From NCBI GenBank assembly GCA_022432975.1, contig CM039505.1:46730544-46794543 (forward strand): a DNA stretch of 64,000 nucleotides. Reading direction: 5' to 3'. Position 1 is the stretch's first letter. The number at the start of each line of letters is the position of its first letter. Positions 1-10,514 of this stretch are shown here, one piece after another. The notes under the pieces are model-generated. The model did not search any database. It saw only the letters and a program-made list of their open reading frames with translations, and had not been told where the DNA came from. Source of the stretch: Begonia masoniana (lineage: Eukaryota > Streptophyta > Magnoliopsida > Cucurbitales > Begoniaceae). A program made the position numbers and the translations under genes.

Positions 1-201
1 GTAAGGGAATTAGGGAGTCTAGGCAGATAGGTATGACATCAGAGAGCTTCGAGAGATTTAGTTTTAAATTCCGCTGTGTCAGTTTTATTTTATGTTTTAG
101 GGTTGATGAAAATTATTTTAAATTAGGTTAAACGTCGTTTTCATCGGGGTTAGAGTGAGCAAAGTAGCGCTCCGAGCCAAGGTGGGTTCGGGGGCGTTAC
201 A
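1..201 (+). mobile_element. 3' end of a gypsy-type LTR
   Basis: The stretch ends in gggcgttaca, the GTTACA terminus shared by the gypsy LTRs elsewhere in the window. The next base begins copia reverse-transcriptase coding sequence. I infer an LTR inserted in the copia pol gene, with its start outside the window. No target duplication can be checked because the other end is missing. Confidence 0.5.
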
Positions 202-1400
202 CTTTTATTCATGGAGACTTACAAGAAGAGATATACATGGAGCAACCGGAGGGTTTCCAAGAAAAAATGAAAGAAGGCTATGTTTGCAAATTGGTAAAGA
301 GCCTTTACGGTTTGAAACAAGCGCCACGACAATGGTATCACAAGTTTAGTTCGGTAATGCTTGAACATGGGTATAAGATGGACAAAACTGATCATTGTGT
401 TTTTGTGCAAAAATTCTTTGACAGTGATTTTATTATTCTTTTGCTCTATGTTGATTGTTGGAAGGAACATTTCAAGAATCAATGAGCTAAGAGGGACTTT
501 GAGTGAGTCGTTTTCTATGAAAGATTTGGGACCGGCGCGTCAAATCCTTGGGATTCAAGTCATCCGCGATCGAGATGTCAAGAAATTGCATTTGTCGTAA
601 GAAAAGTACATTGAGAAAGTTCTTTGACGCTTTAACATGGATAAAGCTAAAGCAGTGAGTGTTCCTCTTGCTTCCCACTTTAGTCATAATTATTGTCCTT
701 CTATCCATGATGAGAAGTTGTCTATGAAGAACATTATGTATTCGTCGGCGGTTGGTAGTTTGATGTACGCTATGGTTTGCACAAGACCGATATAGCACAC
801 TCTGTTGGAATGGTGAGTAGATATCTTTCAAATCTGGGAAGACATCATTGGGAGGCCGTGAACTGGATTATGAGATATCTCTGGAGAACGACGAATCTTA
901 GATTAACTTTGGGATGTGAGAAGCCTATGTTGGTTGGGTTTACAGATTCAGATTTAGCGGGATGCTTGGATGATCGAAAATCTACTTCGGGGCATATAGT
1001 GACTTATGTCGGGAGAGCCGTGGCATGGCAATCTAAATTGCAAAAGTGTGTTGTACTTTCTACTACCGAAGACGAGCTTATAGCTGCCGTGGAGGCAACA
1101 AAGGAATTGTTGTGGTTGAGAAAGTTCACGACGGAACTTGAGTTGAAACAACCAAGGTATGTCTTATTTTGTGATAATCAAAGTACAATTCATCTTGCAA
1201 AAAATTCTTCATTTCACTCGAAGTCAAAGCACATTGAAATTCGTTATCATTGTATTCGTGACGTTTTGAATGATAAGATGTTTAAACTTGAAAAGATTCA
1301 CACAGATGATAATGGCTTAGATATGTTGACAAAGGTGTTGTCGCGGAATAAGTTAGAGTTTTGCCGCTCGGTTTCCGGGTTGACAACGCCTTCCACCTAG
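202..1400 (+). pseudogene. Ty1/copia reverse transcriptase-RNase H remnant
   Basis: This is the 3' part of a copia polyprotein gene. Reverse transcriptase motifs run from about 202 to 450, including LYGLKQAPRQWYHKF. The RNase H part lies at 777-1400 and includes DDRKSTSGH and AVAWQSKLQK. The frame is broken by stops near 598 and 624 and by frame changes near 450 and 777. At 448-460 the catalytic aspartate pair of the reverse-transcriptase palm is reduced to YVDC, which looks like a short deletion between repeated gttgat words. The enzyme must be inactive. The 5' part of pol and all of gag are absent because the gypsy LTR end at 1-201 interrupts the element. Assignment to copia is secure from domain order and motifs; the lineage is not resolved. 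Confidence 0.9.
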
Positions 1401-1415
1401 TCGGTCGGGGGAGTT

Positions 1416-2172
1416 TGTTGGGTTTTTTCCTCCTAGTTAGAAGGGCCCAACTTGATGTAGCCTTGTTTTTAGGCCCATGTCTTGAATGACATGTTTAGAA
1501 CCTCTAGTGACATCTAGGGTTTCTTTGGAGAAAAATTTACAATCACAAGAGAGAAGATAGAAGAGAGAAAACAATATCCATTTTCGGAGTTTCTTGTAGC
1601 AGCTAGAGAAGAATCACATTTTCTAGAGTTTCAACCGTTGGATTGGCTTGAAATTTTGACAGCTTGTTTTTGATATATGGGGCTACATTCTGAACGGTGG
1701 AGATTGGTTTTGTGAAGCGTTTAGGTCTGTCAGACAAAAGGAAAAACAGAACTGTTGTTTTTGGGTACCCATTTTCAACTTCCTTTTGTTTGATGTTCTT
1801 ATGCCTTGTTGATTGCCAAGATTGTGGTTTTATCTTGATGAAAATATTGTATGCCTCTAGCTTGATGATCTAGAGAGAACCTTGATTGTATCTATATTGA
1901 TTATAGTGGATTGTTAAGCGGCCTATACGGGTCCCGTGATTTTTTACTCTCGTCTTGAGAGGTTTTCCACGCTAAAATGTGTCTTGCATTATAGATGTGA
2001 TCTTATTGTTAGTTATTCAAATTTTTCTTATACTCGGATAATTGGGAAAGTTTTTTATTCGAACTTCCGTTATGATGAACTCTTTCTTATCAGATATTTC
2101 GAACTATTTGTAAAACAAATTGGACCCCGAACATATCTCATTGAATTTGTCGCATAGGTCATGCGTGAGACA
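1416..2172 (+). mobile_element. 3' LTR of the copia element
   Basis: A purine-rich tract (ggtcgggggagt, about 1403-1414) directly precedes a TGTTGGG start, the usual copia polypurine-tract/LTR junction. Inside the LTR, around 1960, gaggttttccacg is typical of copia LTRs. The right end is uncertain: CA dinucleotides at about 2153, 2160 and 2172 are all possible, and no 5' LTR is available for comparison. Confidence 0.6.
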
Positions 2173-2511
2173 ATAGAGCCCAAATGTCCTTCCATCTTTT
2201 TATCTCTCTATGGCCATTCTTTTATTTGATTATTTACAATGCTAGTATAGTTCTAATTATTTTATACCATTTCAATTTTTATTATTTCTCATCTCAAAAA
2301 ATGAGATCATTTTCCTATTCTTTTATTTTATAAAAATATCTCAATTTTCAAGTATTTTAATTATTATTATTGTTTTAATTTTAAAAGTTAATATTTAAAT
2401 TTATCTTCAAAAGAAGCGATTAAATAACTGAATCTTATAGTAATTTCAATCTATTCATTGCATTCTTTAGTCTCTCTCATCTACAAATGTTTGACATTTG
2501 ACAGCACGAGC
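2173..2511. other. AT-rich spacer, 3' flank of the RING-H2 gene
   Basis: A very AT-rich stretch with no coding signal. It probably includes the 3' untranslated region of the minus-strand RING-H2 gene that ends at 2512. I see no element boundary in it. Confidence 0.5.
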
Positions 2512-3081
2512 TCAATCTACCACAGTGGCAACGCTGCCCAATCCAGGAGAACTATTTGCCGGCGAGGCCGACGGTTGGCTGCATGAATTTGGTCTTATAG
2601 ATTGGTCCGGCCGAAGCAGAGAATGGCGACAGTTGGGGCAGGATGAGTGGGACGCCAGCCATGTGTCTATGCAACTCACGTGAAATCCATGGTTGCATTT
2701 GGGCAAAACTCTAATCCTTTCTCCCTCTTCGTACTCTCCCAGACAGATCGGGCATTCCGTCTCATTAATGCTGATTTTGACTACTCCATCATAAACAGCC
2801 ACCGGGATTCGGCGCAGATCGCGCTTCTTCAGCCCCGTCGCAGCCAGCCTCGCGGCGGCGGCTTCTGGCGTCTCCATTTCGAGCCTCCTCCGGCAGCGCA
2901 AAGCGCAGCGCACAATCGTGTTCACGCCCAGTGCGCCAATCAATGCGCATAACAGGGCCGCCAGTATAATCACCATGTTGGTGTCGAAATTGGGCTTGTT
3001 CCCGTCGCTCGCTTGGCCGCCTCCGACCGTCTGTACGGCGATGACATTTGCCTCCCCGAGGACTCTGTTCCTCTGAATCAT
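2512..3081 (-). CDS. ATL-type RING-H2 finger E3 ubiquitin ligase
   Basis: An intact 189-residue single-exon reading frame with the full ATL architecture. Residues about 36-58 form a transmembrane segment ([18 protein letters not shown]) followed by basic residues. A GLD-like motif ([17 protein letters not shown]) lies at about 80-97. The RING-H2 domain at about 110-151 starts ECPICLGEY, carries the central HGFHVSC and ends CPNCRH, with all eight zinc ligands present. ATL proteins are membrane-anchored E3 ligases that pass ubiquitin from an E2 enzyme to substrates, often in defence or stress responses. Length and lack of introns fit the short ATL members (ATL72-80 type), but I cannot name the orthologue. 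The start codon is the first ATG of the frame and leaves a normal N-terminus before the membrane span. The tail is serine/proline-rich. This is the only intact host-type gene in the window. Its substrate and regulation cannot be read from the sequence. Confidence 0.93.
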   Translation of the reverse strand: MIQRNRVLGEANVIAVQTVGGGQASDGNKPNFDTNMVIILAALLCALIGALGVNTIVRCALRCRRRLEMETPEAAAARLAATGLKKRDLRRIPVAVYDGVVKISINETECPICLGEYEEGERIRVLPKCNHGFHVSCIDTWLASHSSCPNCRHSLLRPDQSIRPNSCSQPSASPANSSPGLGSVATVVD

Positions 3082-3324
3082 CTTATAAATTTTAAGTTTT
3101 TCCGTGACAAGATAAAAAAAATCTCAGGCTATCCTTTTCTGGGTTTTGTTTTTGGCTTCAGACGAATCAAGAGATCAGTACAAAATAGTATCTTCGACTT
3201 CCACAACCACTAAATTTCTCCATTACAACCAGCAAACGAACAGAGGAAAAGCCGATAGAGTTCGTCGGGACGTGAGTAACGATCGTCGCCGGTGGGACTG
3301 GCTGATCTGAATCTAAATCTAAAT

Positions 3325-3343
3325 CTTCTTCTTCTTCTTCTTT
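3325..3343. repeat. (CTT)n microsatellite
   Basis: Six consecutive CTT triplets in the presumed 5' region of the RING-H2 gene, reading as GAA repeats on the gene's strand. Confidence 0.9.
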
Positions 3344-3816
3344 AATAATCGATCAAGATCCAGCAATGGAAAGGATAAAGAGTGGGTGATATTTAGTGGT
3401 TGTGGTCCTCTTACGGATGTCAAGAAACGTACTGATGGAGCAGGAAGCAGAGTACCCAAAAAACAAAAATCAAATCTTTACACTACTCCATAACACAACT
3501 GCATAGTTAATATAGAACAATGATTAAACAAACGAAAAATCAGACCTTTATCAGAACCAACAGCCCTTTTAACCCTCAGAACTGAACAGGTATACTAGAT
3601 CCAAATGGATCACTGTTTGAGTTCAAAAGGCAAATCCAAAGGGCGGCACGTGGCATTCAAGACTCAGGAGCTGAAAAGCAACGTGGTCGGAAGGAGAAAG
3701 CAAAATACAAAACCAAGAAGTCCACACCGACAAAAAATGGGTACGTGGGTGCACAGAATTCCAGACAGAAGCCGGCGAATTGGACTGTGTTTAATAATTG
3801 AACTGACTCTTGAGAG

Positions 3817-3890
3817 AAAGGCTCTGTTTTAAGGACGCTTTTCTCTTTCCTGAAGAAAGGCTCTGTTTTAAGGACGCTTTTCTCTTTCCT
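3817..3890. repeat. 39-bp direct tandem duplication
   Basis: The block beginning aaaggctctgttttaagg occurs at 3817 and again at 3856, with 35 matching bases per copy. This is a simple two-copy tandem duplication about 10 bp from the left end of the hAT-like element. Confidence 0.9.
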
Positions 3891-4352
3891 TTGAATTAAT
3901 TAGGGGTGGGTTTGGTCTCCGTCGGACTGGTTTCGAGCCAAAATCAGACTGCAACAAAACATTTGGAATTTTTATCTCAAATCCTATACCGACAGTATGA
4001 GGGTCATGTACAAAATTGAGACCGGACCAAAAATTTTGGATTGATCTTAGTTCCCGGTTTCTCCTACCATAATATTAAAAAAAAATTATTTTAAAAAAAT
4101 TAAAAATAAATCAAAAAATACAAATTGCCTATAAGAAATCAAAAATTAAAAAAAAGGTTTTTTTTTTTAAAAAAATCCTGAACTAACGGTCAACCATAAA
4201 AAAACTCCTAAAAAATACTGTTCATCGAAAAACACCTAAATCTATTGAAAACATTCAGTTTAAACCTGGCAGGGGGGTGAAGAGTACGTACTCACTCGCC
4301 GGACCGGCCGTACTCGACTCGATTTGCAAAATTTTTGCAAATATTAGAGACC

Positions 4353-4702
4353 GAGTACGGCCCATAGGAGGACCAGACGTCCTCCTATGGGCAAAACCCG
4401 TGACAAAAGTCACGGGTTTTGTCCTGTAGTGCCTAGTACGGCCGGTCCAAATGGACCGGCCGTACTCGCACCGTTCAAACCCGTGACAAAAGTCACGGGT
4501 TTTTGTCCCCTAGTGCCGAGTACAGCCGGTCCAAATGGACCGGCCGTACTCGGCTGGCAAATACCCGTGACTGAAGTCACGGGTTTTTGTTTTTTTGTGG
4601 GTGAGTACGGCTGGTCCATTTGCACCAGCCGTACTCACCTCACAAAAAACAAAACTCGTGTCTGATTGAGTACGGCCGGTCCAGTTGGACCGGCCGTACT
4701 CG
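4353..4702. repeat. Hairpin array in left MULE TIR
   Basis: Two palindrome types alternate. One is a roughly 34-bp palindrome with arms GAGTACGGCCGGTCCA and its complement. The other has arms such as CCCGTGAC and GTCACGGG. A third palindrome (gcccataggagga with its complement) sits at the outer end. At least seven consecutive hairpins can be read. The mirrored array lies at 14231-14520 and related ones at 11836-12220. An open frame at 4387-4665 merely follows the repeats. Confidence 0.9.
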
Positions 4703-4709
4703 ACTCTCC

Positions 4710-4717
4710 TATATAAA
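4710..4717 (+). promoter_or_regulatory. TATA box in left MULE TIR
   Basis: TATATAAA lies just inside the hairpin array and faces the transposase gene. The same eight bases occur inverted at 14210-14217 in the right arm. It would have driven the transposase before LTR A1 inserted about 40 bp downstream. Confidence 0.6.
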
Positions 4718-4754
4718 CCCCAATTCGGGGTTTGAAAATCTCACACACCCTCCC

Positions 4755-7700
4755 TGTAACACCCGGCATTTTTGGCCATGAAATTATCCCTTGAATTATC
4801 GATTGGGATTATTTCACTATTAATATAGTGAATATTTTATCGAACTTGAGGGAGAAACCAAGCTGAGGTGTAACCGAAACAACGAACTAAATAACAATTT
4901 AGTTGGAAACCAAAGAGGGGCAATTTAGGAAGCAATTAAGGTTGGTGCAAGTAAACTAATGGAGGATTGACATTTGGCAACTTGTTGAAGAAGACAAGCA
5001 TTCTCTCTCCCTTTGTGCCTTCTTCTCTCTCTGCTACGTGAAAACCTTGCATTTTTCCCATCTTCTCTTCTATGTATTCTCTCTTCTTCTCTTTATTTTT
5101 TAGTTTCTTCTCCAAGCGACAGAACTCCTTTCCTCCGTTTCTTCCATTTTCTTCGATCAAGGTTTGAGGCGCATAGAGGTAACACGATCAAGGCTCGCAA
5201 ACTCTACAGTAAAGGTAAACGTCTACTAAAGCTAACATTTTGGATAAGTTAAAAAGTCAGTTTTTACCGAAGTTTAGGGTTTCGGTATTTGTGAAAACTC
5301 ACTGTTTTTGGATGAAAACACGTTGTTGTTTTCTAAGGATTTGAAAGATGCTGCTGTTGATTTCTAACAGCTTATTAGTTAGCATTTGTAGCGTGTTTTA
5401 AATTCTCTACATGCATGCTACAGGTCCGAGCATTTCTGACACATTCAGAACATCAACGCGACAGCAACCAAGTAAGTTCATGCCGTAGGTTGGCCCTTAA
5501 GGCCCTGCAACTTGGAGGTACTAGGAGTATCAGTTCTGTCGGTTCGTTTTGGGTAGAAAAGTTAGAATAAGTTCTGAGTTGTCTGGTTTTGTTTCACTCT
5601 CTATTGTGATATTCTTGTTGCCTGTTATTTTAGGTTCAAGCACCGTCCATGCATACCCGTTTTTCTGTAAAATCATGTAAACGTTTTATGTACACAGTTT
5701 TGAAGTTAAGTAAGATAAAACCTGTAATGAATGTATGGTTAAGTGTGGACGAGGACTGGCATCCTGTTCTTGTCCTTCTCTGGGACTTAAAAATTTATCC
5801 CCGCCAAGGATACCCTGTACCTTGTCCTTCCCTGGGACCCGGCAAAATTACTACCAGTGTCATGTCCTGTTATGTTATGTATGTTTATGCGCCAGTTCCT
5901 CTATAAGCCTCACTTATACCACCATGTGCAGTGAAATGTAATGTAATGTTCTGTCACCGTTTTTCTGAAAACTGCATGCATAGCATTTTGCATCACTGCA
6001 TGTTGATTATGTTCTTACTGAGTTTTATACTCATAGGTGAACTCCCTGTTGTAGGTATTGTAACCCGTGACTGAGGACTTCGTGCCTCAAACTGAGGAAT
6101 AGGTGGCTGGTGGACGAGCTCTCGGGTTTTGGTTGCTGCTGTCAGACATTCTTCTGTTTGAGGTTCAAGTTTTTATGTGAAATCCATATCTGGAATGATG
6201 TTGTTTTGTTTAAAAAGCTCTGCTAAGATTCTGTTAGAAATTTGAATAATGTACTGGTTTTTGGTGTTCAAGTTCTTTTAAACCTCGTAAACGACAGTTG
6301 TATAAAATGTGTTGTTGAGTTATTCTGATCTGTTTGAAATTTCCTCATTTTAGGTCATGCATGGATCGTTCAAAGTTTAAATCGATCCATGCAGTTGGAT
6401 TTTTAGTTCTTGTCGTGTTTTTCATGTGGAAATTGTTTTGATGTTTAAACTTCTGTATTGACAGTTGAACTATGTTTGAAGTATTCTGGAATTTGTTTGG
6501 AATATTTTCTGTTAGTCTGTGCATGGACAGTTCTGGTTTAGAGCTATCCATGTAATTTGATTTTTCTTAAGTTTCTGCCGTGGTTTACTGTTATGTTCGA
6601 AAAATTCAAAATCATATTTTGAATCGGTTTTGAAGGTTTGAAAACGTTTATGTTTTGCTACTCTGTACACTTGCATCTTCGGTTACTGTTCACACTTGCA
6701 TCTTCCGGTTATGTTCACACTTTGCATCTTACGGTTACTGTTCACACTTGCATCTTCCGGTTATGTTCACACTTTGCATCTTCCGGTTATGTTCACACTT
6801 TGCATCTTCCGGTACTGTTCACACTTGCATCTTCCGGTTATGTTCACACTTTGCATCTTCCGGTTATGTTCACACTTTGCATCTTCCGGTTATGTTCACA
6901 CTTTGCATCTCCGGTTACTGTTAACACTTTGCATCTCCGGTTACTGTTAACACTTTGCATCTTCCGGTTATGTTCACACTTTGCATCTCCGGTTACTGTT
7001 AACACTTTGCATCTTACGGTTACTGTTCACACTTTGCATCTTCGGTTACTGTTCACACTTGCATCTTCCGGTTATGTTCACACTTTGCATCTCCGGTTAC
7101 TGTTAACACTTTGCATCTTCGGTTACTGTTCACACTTGCATCTTCCGGTTACTGTTCACACTTGCATCTTCCGGTTACTGTTCACACTTTGCATCTTCCG
7201 GTTACTGTTCACACTTTGCATCTTCCGGTTACTGTTCACACTTTGCATCTTCCGGTTACTGTTCACTCACTTTGCATCTTCCGTTACTGTTCACTCCTTG
7301 CACTCTTCCGGTTACTGTTCACACTTTGCATCTTCCGGTTACTGTTCACATCTTGCATCTTCCGGTTACTGTTCACACCTTGCATCTTCCGGTTACTGTT
7401 CACACTTTGCATCTTTCCGGTTACTGTTCACACTTGGCATCTTCCGGTCAGGTTACTGTTCACACTTTGCATCTTCCGGTTACTGTTCACACTTTGCATC
7501 TTCCGGTTAATGTTCACACTTTGCATCTTCCGATCACCGTTCATTTCTGTCTTATATATCCCGAGACTGTTTTCATTCCTTCCCGCTTCCAACCTCCTGG
7601 CTTTGTTCTGTTATTCTTCTGTCATTTAATCTGAAACTCCGATTTTAAGTACGTTTTTCAAATTTAAATGCTTAAAGTGCTCTGCTTCCTGTATTCATCT

Positions 7701-8017
7701 GTCGTTCATTTTCTGTGGTCCAACAATTAATATATTTTTTTAATTTGTTCCAAGGATTCTGATCTTCTTCTGTTGTTTACCCTATAGTTCGGTTTTTAAC
7801 TGTTTTTCCCCTGTTTGATTCAACACCAGAGAACTCTCTCTCTCTGCGAAGTTTTAAGTTCTAAATATTCTGTTCACTGTTTCTTCTGACTGTCCTGTTT
7901 AAAAAAAATAGTCACCGTTTTCCGTTAAATGTCCGGAGGTGAATGCCGTTTTCCGTAATGTCCGAGTGATGGTTCCGATCCCGGACTCCGATCGGGTTCC
8001 GGTTTCGGGCTGTCACA
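4755..8017 (+). mobile_element. Solo LTR A1 (gypsy family A), TSD ctccc
   Basis: The LTR runs from tgtaacacccggc to ggctgtcaca. It is flanked by the perfect 5-bp duplication ctccc at 4750-4754 and 8018-8022. No internal retroelement sequence is present, so it is a solo LTR left by recombination. It aligns in blocks with the LTRs at 24212, 50103 (inverted) and 57985 (inverted). Shared blocks include a gtaagttcat...ggcccttaagg module near 5472, a ctataagcc...cttatacc block near 5900 and an actgagttttatactcatag block near 6018. A tandem-repeat block occupies 6664-7545. The insertion separates the MULE promoter from its transposase gene. Confidence 0.95.
6664..7545 (+). repeat. About 27-bp minisatellite inside LTR A1
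   Basis: Roughly thirty irregular copies of a 25-28 bp unit with core CTTCCGGTTACTGTTCA followed by a cacactttg spacer. Unit length varies by single-base losses. Long open frames here (up to 290 codons) come from the repetition and are not genes. Confidence 0.95.
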
Positions 8018-8158
8018 CTCCCTCCCTTACCCCTCTCACACCCTCCCTCCCTTACCCCTCTCAATTCTCTCGAAGCTCTCGCTCTCTCAAATCTCTCACT
8101 CATTTCTAATTTCAACTTCTTATTTTGACCATATTCTTCCGACTTTATTTACAGGTAT
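8018..8158 (+). repeat. Inner part of left MULE TIR, transcript leader
   Basis: Pyrimidine-rich sequence (ctccctcccttacccctctc twice) continues the left arm beyond LTR A1 and is matched by the right arm at about 14060-14200. Both arms end their similarity at a splice-donor-like word: cag/gtattt at 8152-8160 here, and its counterpart cag/gtatta on the minus strand at 14060-14067. I infer that both MULE genes had a TIR-encoded 5' exon with a donor at the same place. Confidence 0.5.
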
Positions 8159-8365
8159 TTAGATTTTGTTTAATTATTTTAATTTGTATTTGAGTTTTTT
8201 TATTTAAATATTTATAATGTTATTTTCTTGATTATCGATGAATATTTCTAATACTATTTTTTTAAATTTTATCATTTACCATATATTTTTTTAATGAATA
8301 TTTCTAATACTGTAAATAATTGGATTGCATCTATTTTTTTGATGAAGATTTTATTAGCGACGAAA

Positions 8366-10514
8366 ATGGATTCCGACTCAAGTAGATCGATTGATTTAGA
8401 TGAGCGATCAAGTGGTGATGCCGAAATGGATTGGGATTTGGACAACACGCCGGAATATGGTGATGTACGAGCATTCGATAACCCACTGGCAAATGAAGAA
8501 ATATATGTCTATTCGACCTCCAAATCGCTAGACGATGAGCTTCAAACACCGGTCGGCTCAGATGACGACGAGGTGGAAAACATACCGGTAAGAGAACAAA
8601 TCTCACTTCGATTTCATAAGGGTAAACAATATGGTTCTTTGCAGGAACTGAAAAACGAGATAGACCAATATTCCATAGAAAATGGTTATGGTATTACATA
8701 TATTAAATGTGAAAGAAGTCGACTAACGGCTAAATATGGAGATGGATGTGGGTGGCGACTGCATGCTTCGTTGATGCAAAATGAGTGAACATTTCAAATA
8801 AAGAGCTTCATCGACTCTCACTGTTGTTCGAGACAAGTTGAAAATCGACGCGCTTCAGCAAAATGGCTGGCGAACCATTACCTGGACAGGTTCAAAAGTC
8901 ATCATACCTGGGACATCTCATCTATTATGGAGATAGTGAGGAATGACTTCACCGTCGACATTTCACTCAGTCTTGCCACAAGAGCAAGAAGCATAGCTCG
9001 AACCCTCAATGAAGGGAAGTGCGACAAACAGTACGGGCAGCTGTGGTCGTATGCAGCCGAAATATTCAGATCAAATCCAGGTAGCACAGTGAAAATTGAT
9101 GGAAACCCAGTGGGCCGTAATCAATTGGGATTCCAAAGATTCTACATGTGCATGGCAGCTTGCAAGACTGGGTTGCTGGAGTACGGGAGACCCGTTATCT
9201 GCTTGGATGGTTGTCATCTAAAGGGCTCGTGTGCTGGCTAACTACTCACGGCCGTCAGCATTGATGGAAACGATGGAATCTACCCCGTTGCTGTTGCCAA
9301 CGTCGAGTCTAAGTGTGCAGAGTCATGGATATGGTTTTTGCGTATATTAAAGGAAGACCTCAACACTCAGCATGGCTATGGTTGGACACTTATTTCAGAT
9401 CGACAAAAGGTATGATGCATTTTTATATGTTATTTCAAAATTTTTTGGCGGTCGGGGTTTAATATTATTTTATTAACGCCATTGTTCACGCAAATATCAG
9501 GGGTTACGGAGCGCAATTCGAGATCAATTCCCATACGCTGAACACCGCTTCTGCCTCCAGCATATGTATGCAAATTTCAAAAACCATTTTCGGGGCAAAG
9601 CATACAGAGATGCAATGTGGAATACGGCCAGAGCACCCACTGAGGCCCATTTCGAGCATGAAATGCGGAAACTACACGGGCTATGTCCAGCAGCCCATGA
9701 ATGGCTTCGAGCAGAAGAGCCGAAATATTGGGCTAGTTATGCCTTCTCTCCGAATTCCAAGTGCGATCTGGGATTGAATTACTTGAGCAAGTCATTCAAT
9801 GCATTTCTTTTGCCAGTCAGGGACAAACCGATCCTGACCATGTTCGAGATGATCCGAACACGCTTGATGACTCGTATCGTCAAGAAATATGAAAAGCTGT
9901 TTGATTCAAATGAGATCTTGTGTCCCAAGATCAAAGCAAAGCTTGACAAGCTTAAGAGTGCATCTGGAAACTGGCATGCAACTTTTTCGGGAGCTACACG
10001 ATTTCAAGTCAGCAATGGATACGACCAATTCGAGGTGGACATGACTTTGGGTGTGTGCAACTGCACTCGGTGGGAGCGTACAGGGATCTCGTGTGTCCAT
10101 TCCATTTCTTGCATGTACTGGATGAGAGTCACGCCAGAAGACTACGTGCATGCATGCTATTACAGGGGAAGATACCTGCAGATGTACTCACACTATATTC
10201 GTCCGATCAGTGGCCCAATAATGTGGCCGATCGTACGAGATATGAACGAAATCCTCCCGCCAAAAAGACGACGTCAACCTGGTAGGCCGAAGAAGACAAG
10301 AGTGCGAGATCCCGAAGAACCGTCAAGCTCCAGAATCAGTAAGAGGAACTCAACCGTGCGTTGTGGTATATGTCGGCAACAGGGGCATAATACTCGCACT
10401 TGTCCTAACCGGGGATCAACTTCAGGCGCTGCTTCGCAGGACACATTCATGGGCTTTAACACATTTGATGGGACGCAGGAATCTTCGACACGCGGTCGTG
10501 GCAGGAATGTGTAA
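8366..10514 (+). pseudogene. MULE transposase (mudrA-like), two stops, one intron
   Basis: The first exon starts at ATG 8366 (MDSDSSRSIDLDERSS). It has an acidic N-terminus, then a MuDR-type DNA-binding region (GKQYGSLQELKNEIDQYS, about 8620-8680). The catalytic domain has ICLDGCHLKG near 9200 and LISDRQK at 9390-9409, each with an acidic catalytic aspartate. A 91-bp intron (9410-9500) follows. The last exon carries the rest of the core, a SWIM zinc finger (CNCTRWERTGISCVH, about 10050) and a zinc knuckle (CGICRQQGHNTRTC, about 10360), ending at 10514. In-frame stops lie at 8786-8788 and 9239-9241; otherwise the frame is continuous, so decay is recent. MULE transposases cut and reinsert elements by a DDE mechanism. 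This copy cannot make full-length protein. Its TIR promoter is also displaced by LTR A1. Confidence 0.92.
9410..9500 (+). other. Intron in the MULE transposase gene
   Basis: A GT...AG intron (aaag/gtatgatg to aatatcag/ggg) separates LISDRQK from GLRSAIRDQF. Removing it keeps the frame and the conserved motif, and the intron itself is AT-rich with no coding similarity. Confidence 0.8.

Larger units (their letters stand above)
3082..3900 (-). promoter_or_regulatory. Upstream region of the RING-H2 gene
   Basis: The 0.8 kb upstream of the minus-strand ATL gene probably contains its 5' UTR and promoter. I see a CTT microsatellite (3325-3343), a CACGTG-type word (gcacgtggc, about 3646-3654) resembling a G-box, and a 39-bp tandem duplication near 3817. 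A 75-codon plus-strand frame at 3605-3832 has no recognisable domain and I do not call it a gene. No TATA box can be placed with confidence. Confidence 0.35.

Noticed and set aside
3605..3832. 75-codon plus-strand frame
   Set aside because: Basic, low-complexity, no domain, lies in the presumed upstream region of the RING-H2 gene.
4387..4665. 92-codon frame in the left MULE arm, and similar frames at 11780-12223 and 14037-14450
   Set aside because: They read the palindrome arrays; repeated peptide words such as TAGPNGPAV mirror the repeats.
6638..7634. Open frames of 120-290 codons in LTR A1
   Set aside because: They run through the irregular 27-bp repeat and change content with each unit; no start context or domain.
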